From Lentibacillus populi (GTDB lineage Bacteria > Bacillota > Bacilli > Bacillales > Amphibacillaceae), in contig BMJD01000001.1 of the NCBI GenBank assembly GCA_014642895.1, forward strand, positions 297,402 through 361,401: a stretch of 64,000 nt of DNA, read 5' to 3'. The translations under genes were made by a program, and so were the position numbers. The notes below the pieces were generated by a model, which saw only the letters and a list, made by a program, of their open reading frames with translations, made no database searches and had not been told where the DNA came from. Positions 1 through 8,704 of this stretch are shown piece after piece; within the stretch, counting starts at the first letter, position 1; every line of letters begins with the position of its first letter.

Positions 1-195
1 GTTATCGGGTTCGTACTAACGGCAGAGATGATAAATACGACGATTGAAAAATTAATCAACTACCTGAAACCGGAAATTCATCCGGAAGCAAAGACGATTA
101 AAGATATTGCAGCTGCCACTGTTTTAATAGCCGCAGTGATTGCCGTGATTATTGGTTTCATTGTCTTTTTGCCAAAACTATATAGCCTGTTATAA
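1..195 (+). CDS. dgkA: Undecaprenol/diacylglycerol kinase, C-terminal part (5' end outside window)
   Basis: The frame is open from base 1 to TAA at 193-195 and gives 64 residues. The stretch AEMINTTIEKLIN matches the conserved helix of the DgkA family, where Glu and Asn take part in catalysis and Mg-ATP binding. A final hydrophobic helix (about residues 38-60) is the last membrane segment. In Gram-positive bacteria the enzyme phosphorylates undecaprenol at the membrane, recycling the cell-wall lipid carrier. It sits before era as in Bacillus subtilis, but the cdd gene usually found between the two is not here. A terminator follows directly. Confidence 0.88.
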   Translation, partial: VIGFVLTAEMINTTIEKLINYLKPEIHPEAKTIKDIAAATVLIAAVIAVIIGFIVFLPKLYSLL

Positions 196-200
196 TTACA

Positions 201-233
201 AAACCCCATCAGAACAATGATGGGGTTTGTTTT
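201..233 (+). terminator. Rho-independent terminator after dgkA
   Basis: A perfect 10-bp stem (AAACCCCATC / GATGGGGTTT) with an 8-base loop is followed by a T-rich run. It separates dgkA from era, so era should have its own promoter. Confidence 0.85.
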
Positions 234-262
234 AATGAATCAGGCTTGTCCATTTTGTACTT

Positions 263-300
263 GTCCAGGAAATTATAAACTTAATCCGCTGTAGATTACT
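263..300 (+). repeat. Decayed left end of modular repeat HMR (copy a)
   Basis: The segment resembles the left end of the full repeat copies at 5956 and 63595: the AGGAAATTATAAA block and the GCTGTAGAT block are shared, with scattered mismatches. The rest of the element is not recognisable downstream. I see no gene in 234-479. Confidence 0.6.
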
Positions 301-479
301 GAATATCATGAGGGCCACGGTGAGCTTTAACACCCAGGATTGGTGCTTACTTATGTCATAAATTGAGAAAAAAGAAAAACTTTTTAAAGCTTTTGTCGAT
401 AACATGAAAGTGGACTGTTTTTGTAGTATTATAGTATTTACACAACGAAATAAATATAGAGGGCACCGGAGGATATACA

Positions 480-1382
480 ATGGAAAATAACTTTAAATCG
501 GGTTTTATTGCGATAATAGGCAGGCCAAATGTTGGGAAATCGACATTCTTAAATCGGGTGATTGGCCAGAAAATAGCCATTATGAGTGATAAAGCACAAA
601 CAACACGCAATAAAATTCAGGGTGTTCTGACACAAGATGATGCACAAATTGTATTTATTGACACCCCTGGAATTCACAAGCCTAAACATCGGCTTGGCGA
701 CTTTATGGTGCAAATTGCCGAAAATACCTTAAATGAAGTGGATGCAATATTGTTTATGATTAATGCCAAAGAGGGCTATGGCAAGGGTGATCAATATATT
801 ATTGACCGCTTGCAGCAAGTTAAAAAACCGGTTTTTCTCATTATCAACAAAATTGATTTAATCCATCCGGATGACTTATTTCCACTCATCGAATTATATA
901 AAGGGAAATATGACTTTGAGGAGATCATTCCAATCTCGGCGTTACAAGGAAATAATGTGGACCATATGCTTGATGTTTTAAAGGCGCATTTGCCATCAGG
1001 ACCCAAGTATTATCCCGACGATCAGGTAACGGACCATCCGGAGCGTTTTATTATTAGTGAATTAATTCGGGAAAAGGTTCTGCAGTTAACCAGGGAAGAA
1101 GTACCGCATTCTATCGCAGTTGTAATTGAGAATATTGAAAAACGGGACTCAAACGCTATATTTATTCAGGCAACGGTTATCACAGAAAGAAAATCACAAA
1201 AAGGAATTTTAATTGGGAAACATGGGAGTATGCTGAAGGAAATTGGTAAAAAGGCTCGTGCCGATATTGAAGCTTTACTTGGAACAAAGGTGTACTTAGA
1301 GCTTTGGATAAAGGTGCAAAAGGATTGGCGAAACAGACAGAGCCAACTGCGAGAGTTGGGTTTTCGCAGTGATGAATATTAA
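480..1382 (+). CDS. era: GTPase Era
   Basis: A 300-residue protein of the usual Era length. The GTPase half has G1 GRPNVGKST (residues 14-22), G3 DTPG (61-64) and G4 NKID (123-126). The C-terminal half carries a KH RNA-binding domain with the GKHG loop near residue 247. Era binds the 3' end of 16S rRNA and acts in 30S subunit maturation at the cytoplasmic membrane. The ATG is preceded by GGAGG with normal spacing. It is followed by yqzL and recO, the standard Firmicutes order. Confidence 0.98.
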   Translation: MENNFKSGFIAIIGRPNVGKSTFLNRVIGQKIAIMSDKAQTTRNKIQGVLTQDDAQIVFIDTPGIHKPKHRLGDFMVQIAENTLNEVDAILFMINAKEGYGKGDQYIIDRLQQVKKPVFLIINKIDLIHPDDLFPLIELYKGKYDFEEIIPISALQGNNVDHMLDVLKAHLPSGPKYYPDDQVTDHPERFIISELIREKVLQLTREEVPHSIAVVIENIEKRDSNAIFIQATVITERKSQKGILIGKHGSMLKEIGKKARADIEALLGTKVYLELWIKVQKDWRNRQSQLRELGFRSDEY

Positions 1383-1431
1383 ACATGGTAAATTTTAAAA
1401 CTCATTCATTCCGGAAGTGTGGTCATTATAA

Positions 1432-1465
1432 TAGGGAGAGGTTCAAAAAGTACCAATTCAAATGT
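1432..1465 (+). repeat. Fragment resembling the left end of the TTCAAAAAG repeat
   Basis: The sequence AGGTTCAAAAAGTACCAA resembles the left terminal repeat of the MITE-like family found complete at 6999 and 21208. No right end follows, so this is a remnant or a chance match. Confidence 0.35.
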
Positions 1466-1488
1466 TATATAGAAAGGCGGGGTTTCTT

Positions 1489-1635
1489 GTGATCGACTTT
1501 ACGTGGAAATTATTTAGTCAAACGGGGAACATTGAAACCTATTTATTATTGAAAGAGTTGGAAACAGAACCAAAAGTAAATGGTCAAACTAAACACCGTG
1601 ACGAAGAACTATCACAACTCGATACCAACCTGTAG
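1489..1635 (+). CDS. yqzL: YqzL-like small protein
   Basis: A 48-residue frame with GTG start, preceded by GAAAGGCGGGG. The product begins VIDFTWKLFSQTGNIETYL, the conserved start of the YqzL family, which lies between era and recO in Bacillus. The rest is charged. Function is unknown. Position and N-terminal motif make this a real gene despite its size. Confidence 0.88.
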   Translation: MIDFTWKLFSQTGNIETYLLLKELETEPKVNGQTKHRDEELSQLDTNL

Positions 1636-1679
1636 CACATATTTAAAGTTTAGGATCTGGTAAAGAAAGGTGAAGCTAT

Positions 1680-2423
1680 GTGCTCGAAAAAGTGGAAGGA
1701 ATTATTATCAAAACGCAAGATTATGGTGAAACACATAAAATAGTTACGATATTTAGTAAAACGATCGGGAAATTTGCTGCCATTGCCAGAGGCGCAAAAA
1801 AACCAAAGAGCAGAATGGCTGCCGTTACGCAGCCATTCATTCATGGGGAATTTTTAGTTTATTTGAATTCGGGGTTAAGTACGATTCAGCAAGGTGAGAT
1901 GCTAAATTCTTTACGATCGATTCGTGAAGATATTGTCAAAACGGCATATGCGGCTTATATTGTTGAATTGACAGATAAACTTGTGGATCAAAAAAAGCCT
2001 GATCATTATTTATATAATCAGCTTCTGTTAACTATTGACTGGATTGCTGGTCATGATAGTGCGGAGATTCCAATTATCATGTATGAAATGAAATTGTATC
2101 AAAAAGGCGGGTTCGCTCCAACTGTTAATCAATGTGTCCATTGTGGCAGTACAGAAGCGCCGTTTTCTTTTTCCATTCCAGAAGGTGGACTGTTATGCAG
2201 AAGGTGTTTACATCTTGATAATGAAGCAATCCCATTGTCAAATAAACTGGCAAGGCTTTTGTATCTGTTCAGTAGTGTAGGGCTTGAACGAATTGGCAAT
2301 ATATCAATGAAGGAAGAAAACATACGGCTTATCAGACAACTGCTCGATGCTTATTATGACCGGTTTGGCGGATATTACATAAAATCCAAAAAGTTTTTAA
2401 AACAGCTTGACAAGTTCAGGTAA
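1680..2423 (+). CDS. recO: DNA repair protein RecO
   Basis: 247 residues. RecO helps RecR load RecA on SSB-coated single-stranded DNA in recombinational repair. The N-terminal OB-fold region begins VEGIIIKTQDYGETHKIV, typical of RecO. A four-cysteine zinc site is visible at C152, C155, C173 and C176, as in Bacillus RecO. The start is GTG at 1680 behind AAAGGTG; a nearby ATG is out of frame. Confidence 0.96.
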   Translation: MLEKVEGIIIKTQDYGETHKIVTIFSKTIGKFAAIARGAKKPKSRMAAVTQPFIHGEFLVYLNSGLSTIQQGEMLNSLRSIREDIVKTAYAAYIVELTDKLVDQKKPDHYLYNQLLLTIDWIAGHDSAEIPIIMYEMKLYQKGGFAPTVNQCVHCGSTEAPFSFSIPEGGLLCRRCLHLDNEAIPLSNKLARLLYLFSSVGLERIGNISMKEENIRLIRQLLDAYYDRFGGYYIKSKKFLKQLDKFR

Positions 2424-2427
2424 AACA

Positions 2428-2650
2428 CAAAAGCGGAAGCGCCCGGTTAGCGGCGTATGGACTGGACTGAGCCGTAGGAGATAAAGGAAACATGCCCCTG
2501 CAAAAGGGGTATGCCGACGTTGGGCGCAAAGCCCGTTCTTAGTCGGCCTTCCTTCTTACCCGAACCGATGTTGACTTATCGGACGGAGGCGAGGGAAGTC
2601 CACTAGCCGCTGGGTGCTGGAGCTGGACGTGGCCCATCTTGATAACCAGT
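2428..2650 (-). repeat. Modular hairpin repeat HMR, copy b (cassette A present, B replaced)
   Basis: Read on the minus strand this copy shows the HMR blocks in order: AGCCGC stem arm, CTTCCCTCGCC site, CGATAAGTCAACATCGG-type core with one change, cassette A (gene-free hairpins including GGGCTTTGCGCCC and CCCCTTTTGCAGGGG), the TTTCCTTTATCTCCTACGG core, then the short CTCAGTCCAGTCC filler instead of cassette B, then the closing arm. It lies between recO and the glyQS leader and has no coding frame of its own. Confidence 0.85.
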
Positions 2651-2695
2651 GATTCCAACTGATAAATTTCTTAATCTCTTGATAAGTAAATATTG

Positions 2696-2724
2696 TTGAC
2701 ATAAACGACAAAATACAGTATGAT
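2696..2724 (+). promoter_or_regulatory. SigA-type promoter of glyQS
   Basis: Perfect TTGACA at 2696-2701 and TATGAT at 2719-2724 with a 17-base spacer, directly upstream of the T-box leader. Confidence 0.88.
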
Positions 2725-2730
2725 TTGTAC

Positions 2731-2955
2731 ATAATTTTCAAGTGATATAAGATTGCTGTGATGGAGAAAAAGTACTTGTAACTGCTATTTATAGCGAGTC
2801 CAGAATGGTGGAAGCTGGATAATAGGATTACAGGGAAGGCGCTCCTGAGCAATTTCGGATAAAGTGGCTCTGATTAGGAGCAAATAGGGTGGAACCGCGG
2901 GCAAAAATCCGTCCCTATGTCTTGGAAACATGACATAGGGACGGATTTTTTCTTT
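2731..2955 (+). ncRNA. T-box leader (glycine) controlling glyQS
   Basis: The T-box sequence AGGGTGGAACCGCGGG is at 2886-2901. It is followed by a strong terminator (arms about 2903-2921 and 2932-2950) ending in a T-run. Stem I features (GCGAGTCCAG, GGTGGAAGCTGG) precede. A GGC glycine codon at 2838-2840 sits where the specifier is found in the Bacillus subtilis glyQS leader. Uncharged tRNA-Gly is expected to bind and favour the antiterminator, allowing read-through. The specifier assignment is by comparison with remembered family structure. Confidence 0.94.
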
Positions 2956-2990
2956 TGGATTCGGTTTAATAATTGGGAGGAAATAATAAC

Positions 2991-3869
2991 ATGAACATTC
3001 AAGAAATGATTTTAACATTGCAAAAACATTGGGCAGAGCAAAATTGTCTTTTAATGCAAGCTTATGATGTAGAAAAAGGTGCAGGGACCATGTCGCCAAT
3101 GACACTATTACGAAGTCTTGGCCCGGAACCGTGGAATGTAGCCTATGTAGAGCCTTCAAGGCGTCCAGCTGATGGCAGATATGGTCAAAATCCAAATCGT
3201 TTATATCAGCACCATCAGTTTCAAGTCATTATGAAGCCATCACCTGCAAACATCCAGGAGCTTTATCTCGACTCACTAAAGACACTTGGAATCGATCCAT
3301 TAGAGCATGACATCCGATTTGTTGAAGACAATTGGGAAAATCCAACACTTGGTGCTGCCGGACTTGGATGGGAAGTATGGCTTGATGGGATGGAGATTAC
3401 CCAGTTTACGTATTTTCAGCAAATTGGCGGCCTGGAAGCAAACCCGGTTGCTGTTGAATTAACATACGGACTGGAACGACTGGCTTCTTATATCCAGGAT
3501 AAGGAAAATGTATTTGACCTGGAATGGACGGATGGCGTAACGGTAAAAGATATCTTTCTGCAGCCGGAATACGAACATTCCACCTATACCTTTGAGGAAT
3601 CCGATACAGAAATGCTGTTTGAATTATTTGCGATGTACGAAAAAGAAGCAAAAACAACCATGGAAAAAGGGCTGGTATTCCCGGCATATGACTATGTATT
3701 AAAATGTTCGCATACGTTTAATTTGCTAGATGCCAAAGGAGTTATTTCCGTAACCGAACGAACCGGATATATCTCGCGTGTCCGTAATTTGGCAAAAGGA
3801 ATTGCAAAGGCATATGTAGCCAAACGCGAAGAACTTGGATTTCCGATGCTGAAGGGAGAGCATAAATAA
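2991..3869 (+). CDS. glyQ: Glycine--tRNA ligase alpha subunit
   Basis: 292 residues, close to the usual length. The N-terminal [14 protein letters not shown] and the class II motif [18 protein letters not shown] are highly characteristic of the alpha subunit, which carries the catalytic core. It works with GlyS as an alpha2-beta2 enzyme. ATG at 2991 is chosen because GGGAGG lies just before it; an in-frame TTG at 2973 would include the ribosome-binding site. Its stop overlaps the glyS start by one base, implying translational coupling. Expression is under the T-box. Confidence 0.98.
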   Translation: MNIQEMILTLQKHWAEQNCLLMQAYDVEKGAGTMSPMTLLRSLGPEPWNVAYVEPSRRPADGRYGQNPNRLYQHHQFQVIMKPSPANIQELYLDSLKTLGIDPLEHDIRFVEDNWENPTLGAAGLGWEVWLDGMEITQFTYFQQIGGLEANPVAVELTYGLERLASYIQDKENVFDLEWTDGVTVKDIFLQPEYEHSTYTFEESDTEMLFELFAMYEKEAKTTMEKGLVFPAYDYVLKCSHTFNLLDAKGVISVTERTGYISRVRNLAKGIAKAYVAKREELGFPMLKGEHK

Positions 3870-5953
3870 TGGCGAAAGACGCGTTATTTGAAATTGGACT
3901 GGAAGAATTACCTGCACGCTTCATTGATGATGCAGCAAATCAGCTGACAGCTAAAACAAAAAAGTGGTTAGAAGAATTACGTATTTCCTACGACTCCATT
4001 TCTTCTTATTCTACTCCAAGGAGACTTGCTATACTGATTCACGGCATGGCCGAAGAACAGACTGCAGTGGAAGAGGAAGTAAAAGGTCCGGCTGTAAAAA
4101 TAGCACGTAATGCGGATGGAGAATGGACAAAGGCGGCGATTGGGTTTACGAAAGGCCAAGGCAAAACAACCGATGATATTTATACAAAGGATATTAAAGG
4201 TACATCATACATTTTTGTCAAAAAATATATCGAGGGAAACCCGACTATTAAACTTTTGCCGGCATTTAGGGACATTGTTTTATCCTTGCAATTTCCTAAA
4301 AATATGCACTGGGGAACGGAAACACTCAGGTTTGCAAGACCAATTCGCTGGCTTGTTGCATTATATGGCAGTGAGGTTGTTCCGTTTACGATTGCCCATG
4401 TTCAATCAGATAACGAAACATACGGGCATCGTTTTTTAGGAGGCAGGATCACACTTACCCACCCCGCGGAATACATTGTCAAGCTTGCCGAAAACTTTGT
4501 AATCGCTGATCCTGCCAAGCGCGAAAAGCTGATTACCGATGGAATAAAAAAAATGGAAAACGAAAAAGGATTGCAAATTCCAATTGATCCCGACCTGCTT
4601 GAGGAAGTACGCAACCTGGTTGAATATCCAACTGTATTTATTGGTGAATTTGCTGATAGTTTTCTGGATTTGCCACCTGAAGTGTTAATCACGTCCATGA
4701 AAGAACACCAGCGTTATTTCCCTGTTAAATCCCCTGAAGGAAACCTATTGCCTTATTTCATTGGGGTCAGAAATGGCGATATCTATCAGCTAGAGACAGT
4801 TGCTAAAGGGAACGAAAAAGTATTGAAAGCACGGCTCGCTGATGCACAATTTTTCTATGAAGAGGATCAAAAGCATCCGATCGATTTTTATTTGCAAAAA
4901 CTGAACAAAGTCGTCTTTCAGGATAAGTTAGGTACAATTCATGATAAAGTGGAACGGGTCATCCAAATTACAAAAGAAATCGCGGAGACATTGAAACTTG
5001 ATGATACGAGCAAACAAAAAGCAGTCCGGGCTGCTGAAATTAGTAAATTTGATTTGATGACAAATATGGTTAATGAATTTACGGAACTTCAAGGGATAAT
5101 GGGCGAGAAATACGCCATCAACTTTGGTGAAGATGAGACGGTTGCAAAAGCAATTGCCGAACATTATTTGCCACGACATGCAACAGACCAGCTGCCGGAA
5201 ACAATTGAAGGGGCGATTGTAAGTGTTGCTGATAAACTGGATACGATTGTTGGCTGTATCTCGGTTGGATTAGTTCCGACAGGTTCTCAGGATCCTTATG
5301 GACTGCGGCGGCAGGCTGTTGGTATGTTGAAAATTCTGCAAAGTGGCAAATGGAAAATTTCAGTAGAACAATTGCTGAATATAGCGCTGAAATTGTATCA
5401 ATCGCTTGATATTGAACAGGGCGATATAGAAAAAACAGCAATGGAGTTACATGAATTTTTAGCGTTACGTGCAACGTATTTATTAAAAGAGGCAAATATT
5501 GAAATAGATATCATTCAGGCGGTATTATCAAAAGCGATTGGCGTTGTGGACTATACCATTGCCAAAGCAGGCAACCTGTCGGAAAAACGTAACCAGGCTG
5601 ACTTTAAACAAACCGAAGAGGCATTTACCCGTGTGTTGAATTTAGCAAAAAAAGCGGAAAGTACTGCTGTGGAGAGCCGGTTGTTTGAAACACCTTCCGA
5701 AACCTTTTTGTATAAGAAGTTTAAGGAAGTGCAGGCTGGCTACCAGCAAGCTAAAGACAGCTTGGATGCAGAACAGGCTTTACTGCAATTAAGTGGTCTG
5801 ACGGAGGAAATTCATAACTTTTTCGAACATAATATGGTGATGGCAGATAACGAAGCAGTACGAAACAATCGTCTGGCATTGCTTCATTCACTTGCGGCAT
5901 TAATTTATGATTATGCCGATATGACGCAAATAAGCTGGAAACAGCATTTTTAG
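3869..5953 (+). CDS. glyS: Glycine--tRNA ligase beta subunit
   Basis: 694 residues, normal for GlyS. The start DALFEIGLEELPARFI is the family signature. The middle contains the HD-like region and the C-terminus a DALR anticodon-binding-like domain. It binds tRNA-Gly and forms the tetrameric enzyme with GlyQ. The ATG overlaps the glyQ stop (TAATG). The gene is followed within a few bases by an HMR repeat, so no classical terminator is evident apart from hairpins in that repeat. Confidence 0.98.
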   Translation: MAKDALFEIGLEELPARFIDDAANQLTAKTKKWLEELRISYDSISSYSTPRRLAILIHGMAEEQTAVEEEVKGPAVKIARNADGEWTKAAIGFTKGQGKTTDDIYTKDIKGTSYIFVKKYIEGNPTIKLLPAFRDIVLSLQFPKNMHWGTETLRFARPIRWLVALYGSEVVPFTIAHVQSDNETYGHRFLGGRITLTHPAEYIVKLAENFVIADPAKREKLITDGIKKMENEKGLQIPIDPDLLEEVRNLVEYPTVFIGEFADSFLDLPPEVLITSMKEHQRYFPVKSPEGNLLPYFIGVRNGDIYQLETVAKGNEKVLKARLADAQFFYEEDQKHPIDFYLQKLNKVVFQDKLGTIHDKVERVIQITKEIAETLKLDDTSKQKAVRAAEISKFDLMTNMVNEFTELQGIMGEKYAINFGEDETVAKAIAEHYLPRHATDQLPETIEGAIVSVADKLDTIVGCISVGLVPTGSQDPYGLRRQAVGMLKILQSGKWKISVEQLLNIALKLYQSLDIEQGDIEKTAMELHEFLALRATYLLKEANIEIDIIQAVLSKAIGVVDYTIAKAGNLSEKRNQADFKQTEEAFTRVLNLAKKAESTAVESRLFETPSETFLYKKFKEVQAGYQQAKDSLDAEQALLQLSGLTEEIHNFFEHNMVMADNEAVRNNRLALLHSLAALIYDYADMTQISWKQHF

Positions 5954-5955
5954 TC

Positions 5956-6270
5956 GTCTAGGAAATTATAAAATTTTGCGGCTGTAGATAACTTAATAAC
6001 CGGATAAGCCACGTCCGGCTCCAGCGCCCAGCGGCTAGTGTGCAACACCCGCCTCCGTACGATAAGTCAACATCGGTTCGGGTAAGAAGGAAGGCCGACT
6101 AAGAACGGGCTTTGCGCCCAACGTCGGCATACCCCTTTTGCAGGGGCATGTTTCCTTTATCTCCTACGGTAGGAATGTTCGGTTAAAACCACCGCTCCCG
6201 GCGGCAACACCGAACCACCCTGCTTGGCAGGGCGCAGCACATACGCCGCTAAACGGGCGCTTGCGCCTTA
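5956..6270 (+). repeat. Modular hairpin repeat HMR, copy c (full length, cassettes A and B)
   Basis: This is the reference copy. In order: left end TAGGAAATTATAAAATTT; outer stem arm GCGCCC-AGCGGC (6024-6035) with GTGTGC (6038-6043); ACACCCGCC site; core CGATAAGTCAACATCGG; cassette A with a GCCGAC/GTCGGC stem and two inner hairpins; core TTTCCTTTATCTCC; cassette B with TTCGGT/ACCGAA stem, a GC-rich inner hairpin and CCCTGC-TT-GGCAGGG; then GCACAT (6237-6242), GCCGCT and GGGCGC closing the outer stem. It fills the whole glyS-ccpN gap. Confidence 0.9.
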
Positions 6271-6368
6271 GTTCTGATAACTCTACAACCTGATATTCTT
6301 TTTGTGGCAAATGGTATATAATATTGTGAAGATTAGTATGTCATATTGTCCGAGTAGGTGGTGAAAAG

Positions 6369-6998
6369 GTGGAACTATCAAAGCGACAGGAACAAATAAT
6401 TGAAATAGTCAAGGAAAATGGCCCAATTACTGGTGAACACATTGCCGATCGGTTGTCTTTGACACGGGCAACATTACGTCCTGATTTAGCAATCTTAACA
6501 ATGGCAGGTTTTCTTGATGCCAGACCGCGTGTTGGCTATTTTTTTACAGGAAAAACGGGTTCAGAGCTATTAACTGAAAAAATTAAAAAGTTCAAAGTCC
6601 ACGAATATCAATCTGTGCCGATCGTTGTCAAGGAAAGTGTATCCGTTTATGATGCTATTTCAGCAATGTTTTTAGAGGATGTTGGGACATTATTTGTTGT
6701 TGATAACAACGCTTGTCTGACAGGAGTTCTTTCACGTAAGGATCTGCTTAGGGCAAGCATCGGCAAACAGGATTTAAACGATATACCAGTGCACATTATT
6801 ATGACACGAATGCCCAATATTACGGTGTGCAGGAGAGAAGATCCACTGTTAGAAGCTGCCAAAAAATTAATTTATAAGCAAATAGATGGATTACCGGTAA
6901 TCAAAGATACGGACGCTGGTTTGGAGATTGTTGGACGTATTACAAAAACAACGATAACCAAGGCTTTCGTTGAACTAATTACAGATGGACATGTATAG
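6369..6998 (+). CDS. ccpN: Transcriptional repressor CcpN (HTH plus two CBS domains)
   Basis: 209 residues. An N-terminal winged helix (about residues 4-55, QEQIIEIVKENGPITGEHIADRL) is followed by two CBS domains (about 78-135 and 145-205), which sense nucleotides. CcpN represses gluconeogenic genes such as pckA and gapB in the presence of glucose. The start is GTG at 6369 behind GGTGGTGAAAAG. Its partner ppsR lies downstream, the conserved order in Bacillaceae, but here a mobile repeat sits between them and begins at the base after the stop codon. Confidence 0.94.
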   Translation: MELSKRQEQIIEIVKENGPITGEHIADRLSLTRATLRPDLAILTMAGFLDARPRVGYFFTGKTGSELLTEKIKKFKVHEYQSVPIVVKESVSVYDAISAMFLEDVGTLFVVDNNACLTGVLSRKDLLRASIGKQDLNDIPVHIIMTRMPNITVCRREDPLLEAAKKLIYKQIDGLPVIKDTDAGLEIVGRITKTTITKAFVELITDGHV

Positions 6999-7178
6999 AG
7001 GATGTTCAAAAAGTCAGCAAATAATAAGTGACGAACGCTAGAGTTGGCAGCAAGGGATCTTCCGCTAAAACCGCCCGCGATAATAGCCAACGGAGAAGTC
7101 AGTACTTTCTGGGCAAGCCCGGTGCCAAGAGCTAAGCTGTCTCGACCTTCAAGATCCAATTCGGCAATTTTTTGAAAC
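6999..7178 (+). repeat. MITE-like repeat with TGTTCAAAAAG ends, copy A
   Basis: About 180 bp. Left end AGGATGTTCAAAAAGTCAGC and right end GGCAATTTTTTGAAACC form imperfect terminal inverted repeats. Inside are the family blocks CTAGAGTTGGCAG, TCCGCTAAAACCGCCCG, GAAGTCAG, CCCGGTGCC and CTCGACCTTCAAGA. It starts exactly after the ccpN stop and ends just before the ppsR ribosome-binding site, so it is probably transcribed with both genes. No transposase of this family is in the window. Confidence 0.8.
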
Positions 7179-7198
7179 CTAGAGGGGGAGGAATAGTG

Positions 7199-8002
7199 AT
7201 GGGAGAAAAACCATTAGTTTATGTATTATCTGACTCTGTTGGTGAAACAGCAGATTTGGTAATAAAAGCTGGTCTGAGCCAATTTAATAATGGCGAATAT
7301 AAAATTCAACGTATACCTTATGTAGAAGATAAAGAGACAATTGATGAAGTGCTTATTTTGGCAAAAGAGCAACAGGGTATTATTGGCTTTACACTGGTTG
7401 ATCCTGAACTGCGCAACTATTTGAATCTGGAAGCGAAAAAATTTAACGTGGAAGCAATTGATATAATGGGACCGATGATGGAATCCATGGAACGGTTGTT
7501 TGGTAAACCGCGGCTTGAGCCTGGCCTTGTTCATAAGCTGGATGAAGACTATTTTAAACGGGTGGAGGCTATCGAATTCGCTGTAAAGTATGATGATGGA
7601 CGAGATCCACGTGGAATAGCCCGGGCAGATATTATTCTAATCGGTGTTTCACGGACATCGAAAACCCCTTTGTCGCAATATCTTGCCCATAAGCGAATAA
7701 AGGTTGCGAATGTACCAATTGTTCCAGAAGTAGATCCGCCTGAAGAATTGTTTGAAGTAAGTCCGGAAAAATGTATCGGCCTGAGGATCAATCCGGTGAA
7801 ATTAAATGATATTCGCAGAGAAAGACTGAAAGCTTTGGGGTTGGGTGATCAGGCGACATATGCGCATATGGACAGGATCCATCAGGAATTACATTATTTT
7901 GATAAAATAGTCGAAAAAATTGGCTGTAGAGTTGTTGATGTATCAAACAAAGCAGTGGAAGAAACGGCAAACAGCATTTTACGGATTATTAAACAAAACT
8001 AA
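7199..8002 (+). CDS. ppsR: Pyruvate, phosphate dikinase regulatory protein (bifunctional kinase/pyrophosphorylase, YqfL type)
   Basis: 267 residues of the DUF299/PSRP family. The start [17 protein letters not shown] and the P-loop-like [11 protein letters not shown] (about residues 146-156) are diagnostic. Such proteins phosphorylate and dephosphorylate PPDK or PEP synthase; in Bacillus YqfL is reported as a partner in CcpN signalling. ATG at 7199 is chosen behind AGGGGGAGGAA. A longer in-frame start (TTG, 7172) would lie inside the terminal repeat of the mobile element and is unlikely. Confidence 0.92.
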   Translation: MGEKPLVYVLSDSVGETADLVIKAGLSQFNNGEYKIQRIPYVEDKETIDEVLILAKEQQGIIGFTLVDPELRNYLNLEAKKFNVEAIDIMGPMMESMERLFGKPRLEPGLVHKLDEDYFKRVEAIEFAVKYDDGRDPRGIARADIILIGVSRTSKTPLSQYLAHKRIKVANVPIVPEVDPPEELFEVSPEKCIGLRINPVKLNDIRRERLKALGLGDQATYAHMDRIHQELHYFDKIVEKIGCRVVDVSNKAVEETANSILRIIKQN

Positions 8003-8271
8003 AAAGCGTTTTTCATATTATCGGAGAGCATTCTGCCTGAAGTAAGGTTAGAATGTTTTCTTATGAAACAGTATTTTTTAATAGCAATTTTAAAAGGCTT
8101 GTATTATAATTAGTTTTTGTGTGAAAAATGTATGGCTAAAGGGGCATAATCAGAAAAATAAAACATTGCTAATTAGGAAGGATTCTGTTTCGGCTATGTA
8201 GAACTTTATAAATATGGAAAACGAATATTGGTTCCATTAACAATAATCACCCAAGCTGACAATGATTTAAG
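8003..8271. other. Gene-free interval after ppsR
   Basis: A weak hairpin, CATTCTGCC...GGTTAGAATG followed by TTTTCT (about 8028-8062), may end the ccpN-ppsR transcript. Beyond it the DNA is AT-rich. A short open stretch at 8180-8282 lacks a start codon and matches nothing I recognise. The yqxD gene present here in some Bacillus is absent. Confidence 0.5.
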
Positions 8272-8527
8272 AACAAAGGCGTAAGCGCCCGTTTAGCGGC
8301 GTATGTGCTGCGCCCTGCCAAGCAGGGTGGTTCGGTGTTGCCGCCGGGAGCGGTGGTTTTAACCGAACATTCCTACCGTAGGAGATAAAGGAAACACGGT
8401 GAGCTGGAAGCGAACCGATGTTGACTTATCGTACGGAGGCGGGTGTTGCATACTAGCCGCTGGGCGCTGGAGCCGGACGTGGCTTACTTTGACATGAGTG
8501 GAATAGAGCCTGGATTCTTATACTTTC
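8272..8527 (-). repeat. Modular hairpin repeat HMR, copy d (cassette B present, A replaced)
   Basis: On the minus strand: an alternative left end (AATCCAGGCTCTATTCC), outer stem arm, ACACCCGCC site, CGATAAGTCAACATCGG core, the short CTTCCAGCTCACC filler in place of cassette A, the TTTCCTTTATCTCC core, full cassette B, and the closing arm ACGGGCGCTTACGCC. Cassette B is identical or almost identical to that of copy c. Confidence 0.87.
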
Positions 8528-8704
8528 TTAACTAATGAGAAAAACGTGCAAAAAATTCCTTCATACGGCATATACATGAAGAAGTCCTTCTTAGTTTCTC
8601 ATAACAATAGAAGGAAATTTTTTTCAAGTAATAAAAAATATTTGTCGAATCGTGAAGGGTTTTCTTAAACAATCTCGAATATTAATATAGTATGGTGGTT
8701 TCAT

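Noticed and set aside
2556..2852. Minus-strand ORF of 98 codons in the recO-glyQS gap
   Set aside because: It crosses the HMR repeat, the glyQS promoter and the T-box leader.
8180..8282. Short open stretch before HMR copy d
   Set aside because: No start codon, about 33 codons, and no recognised similarity.
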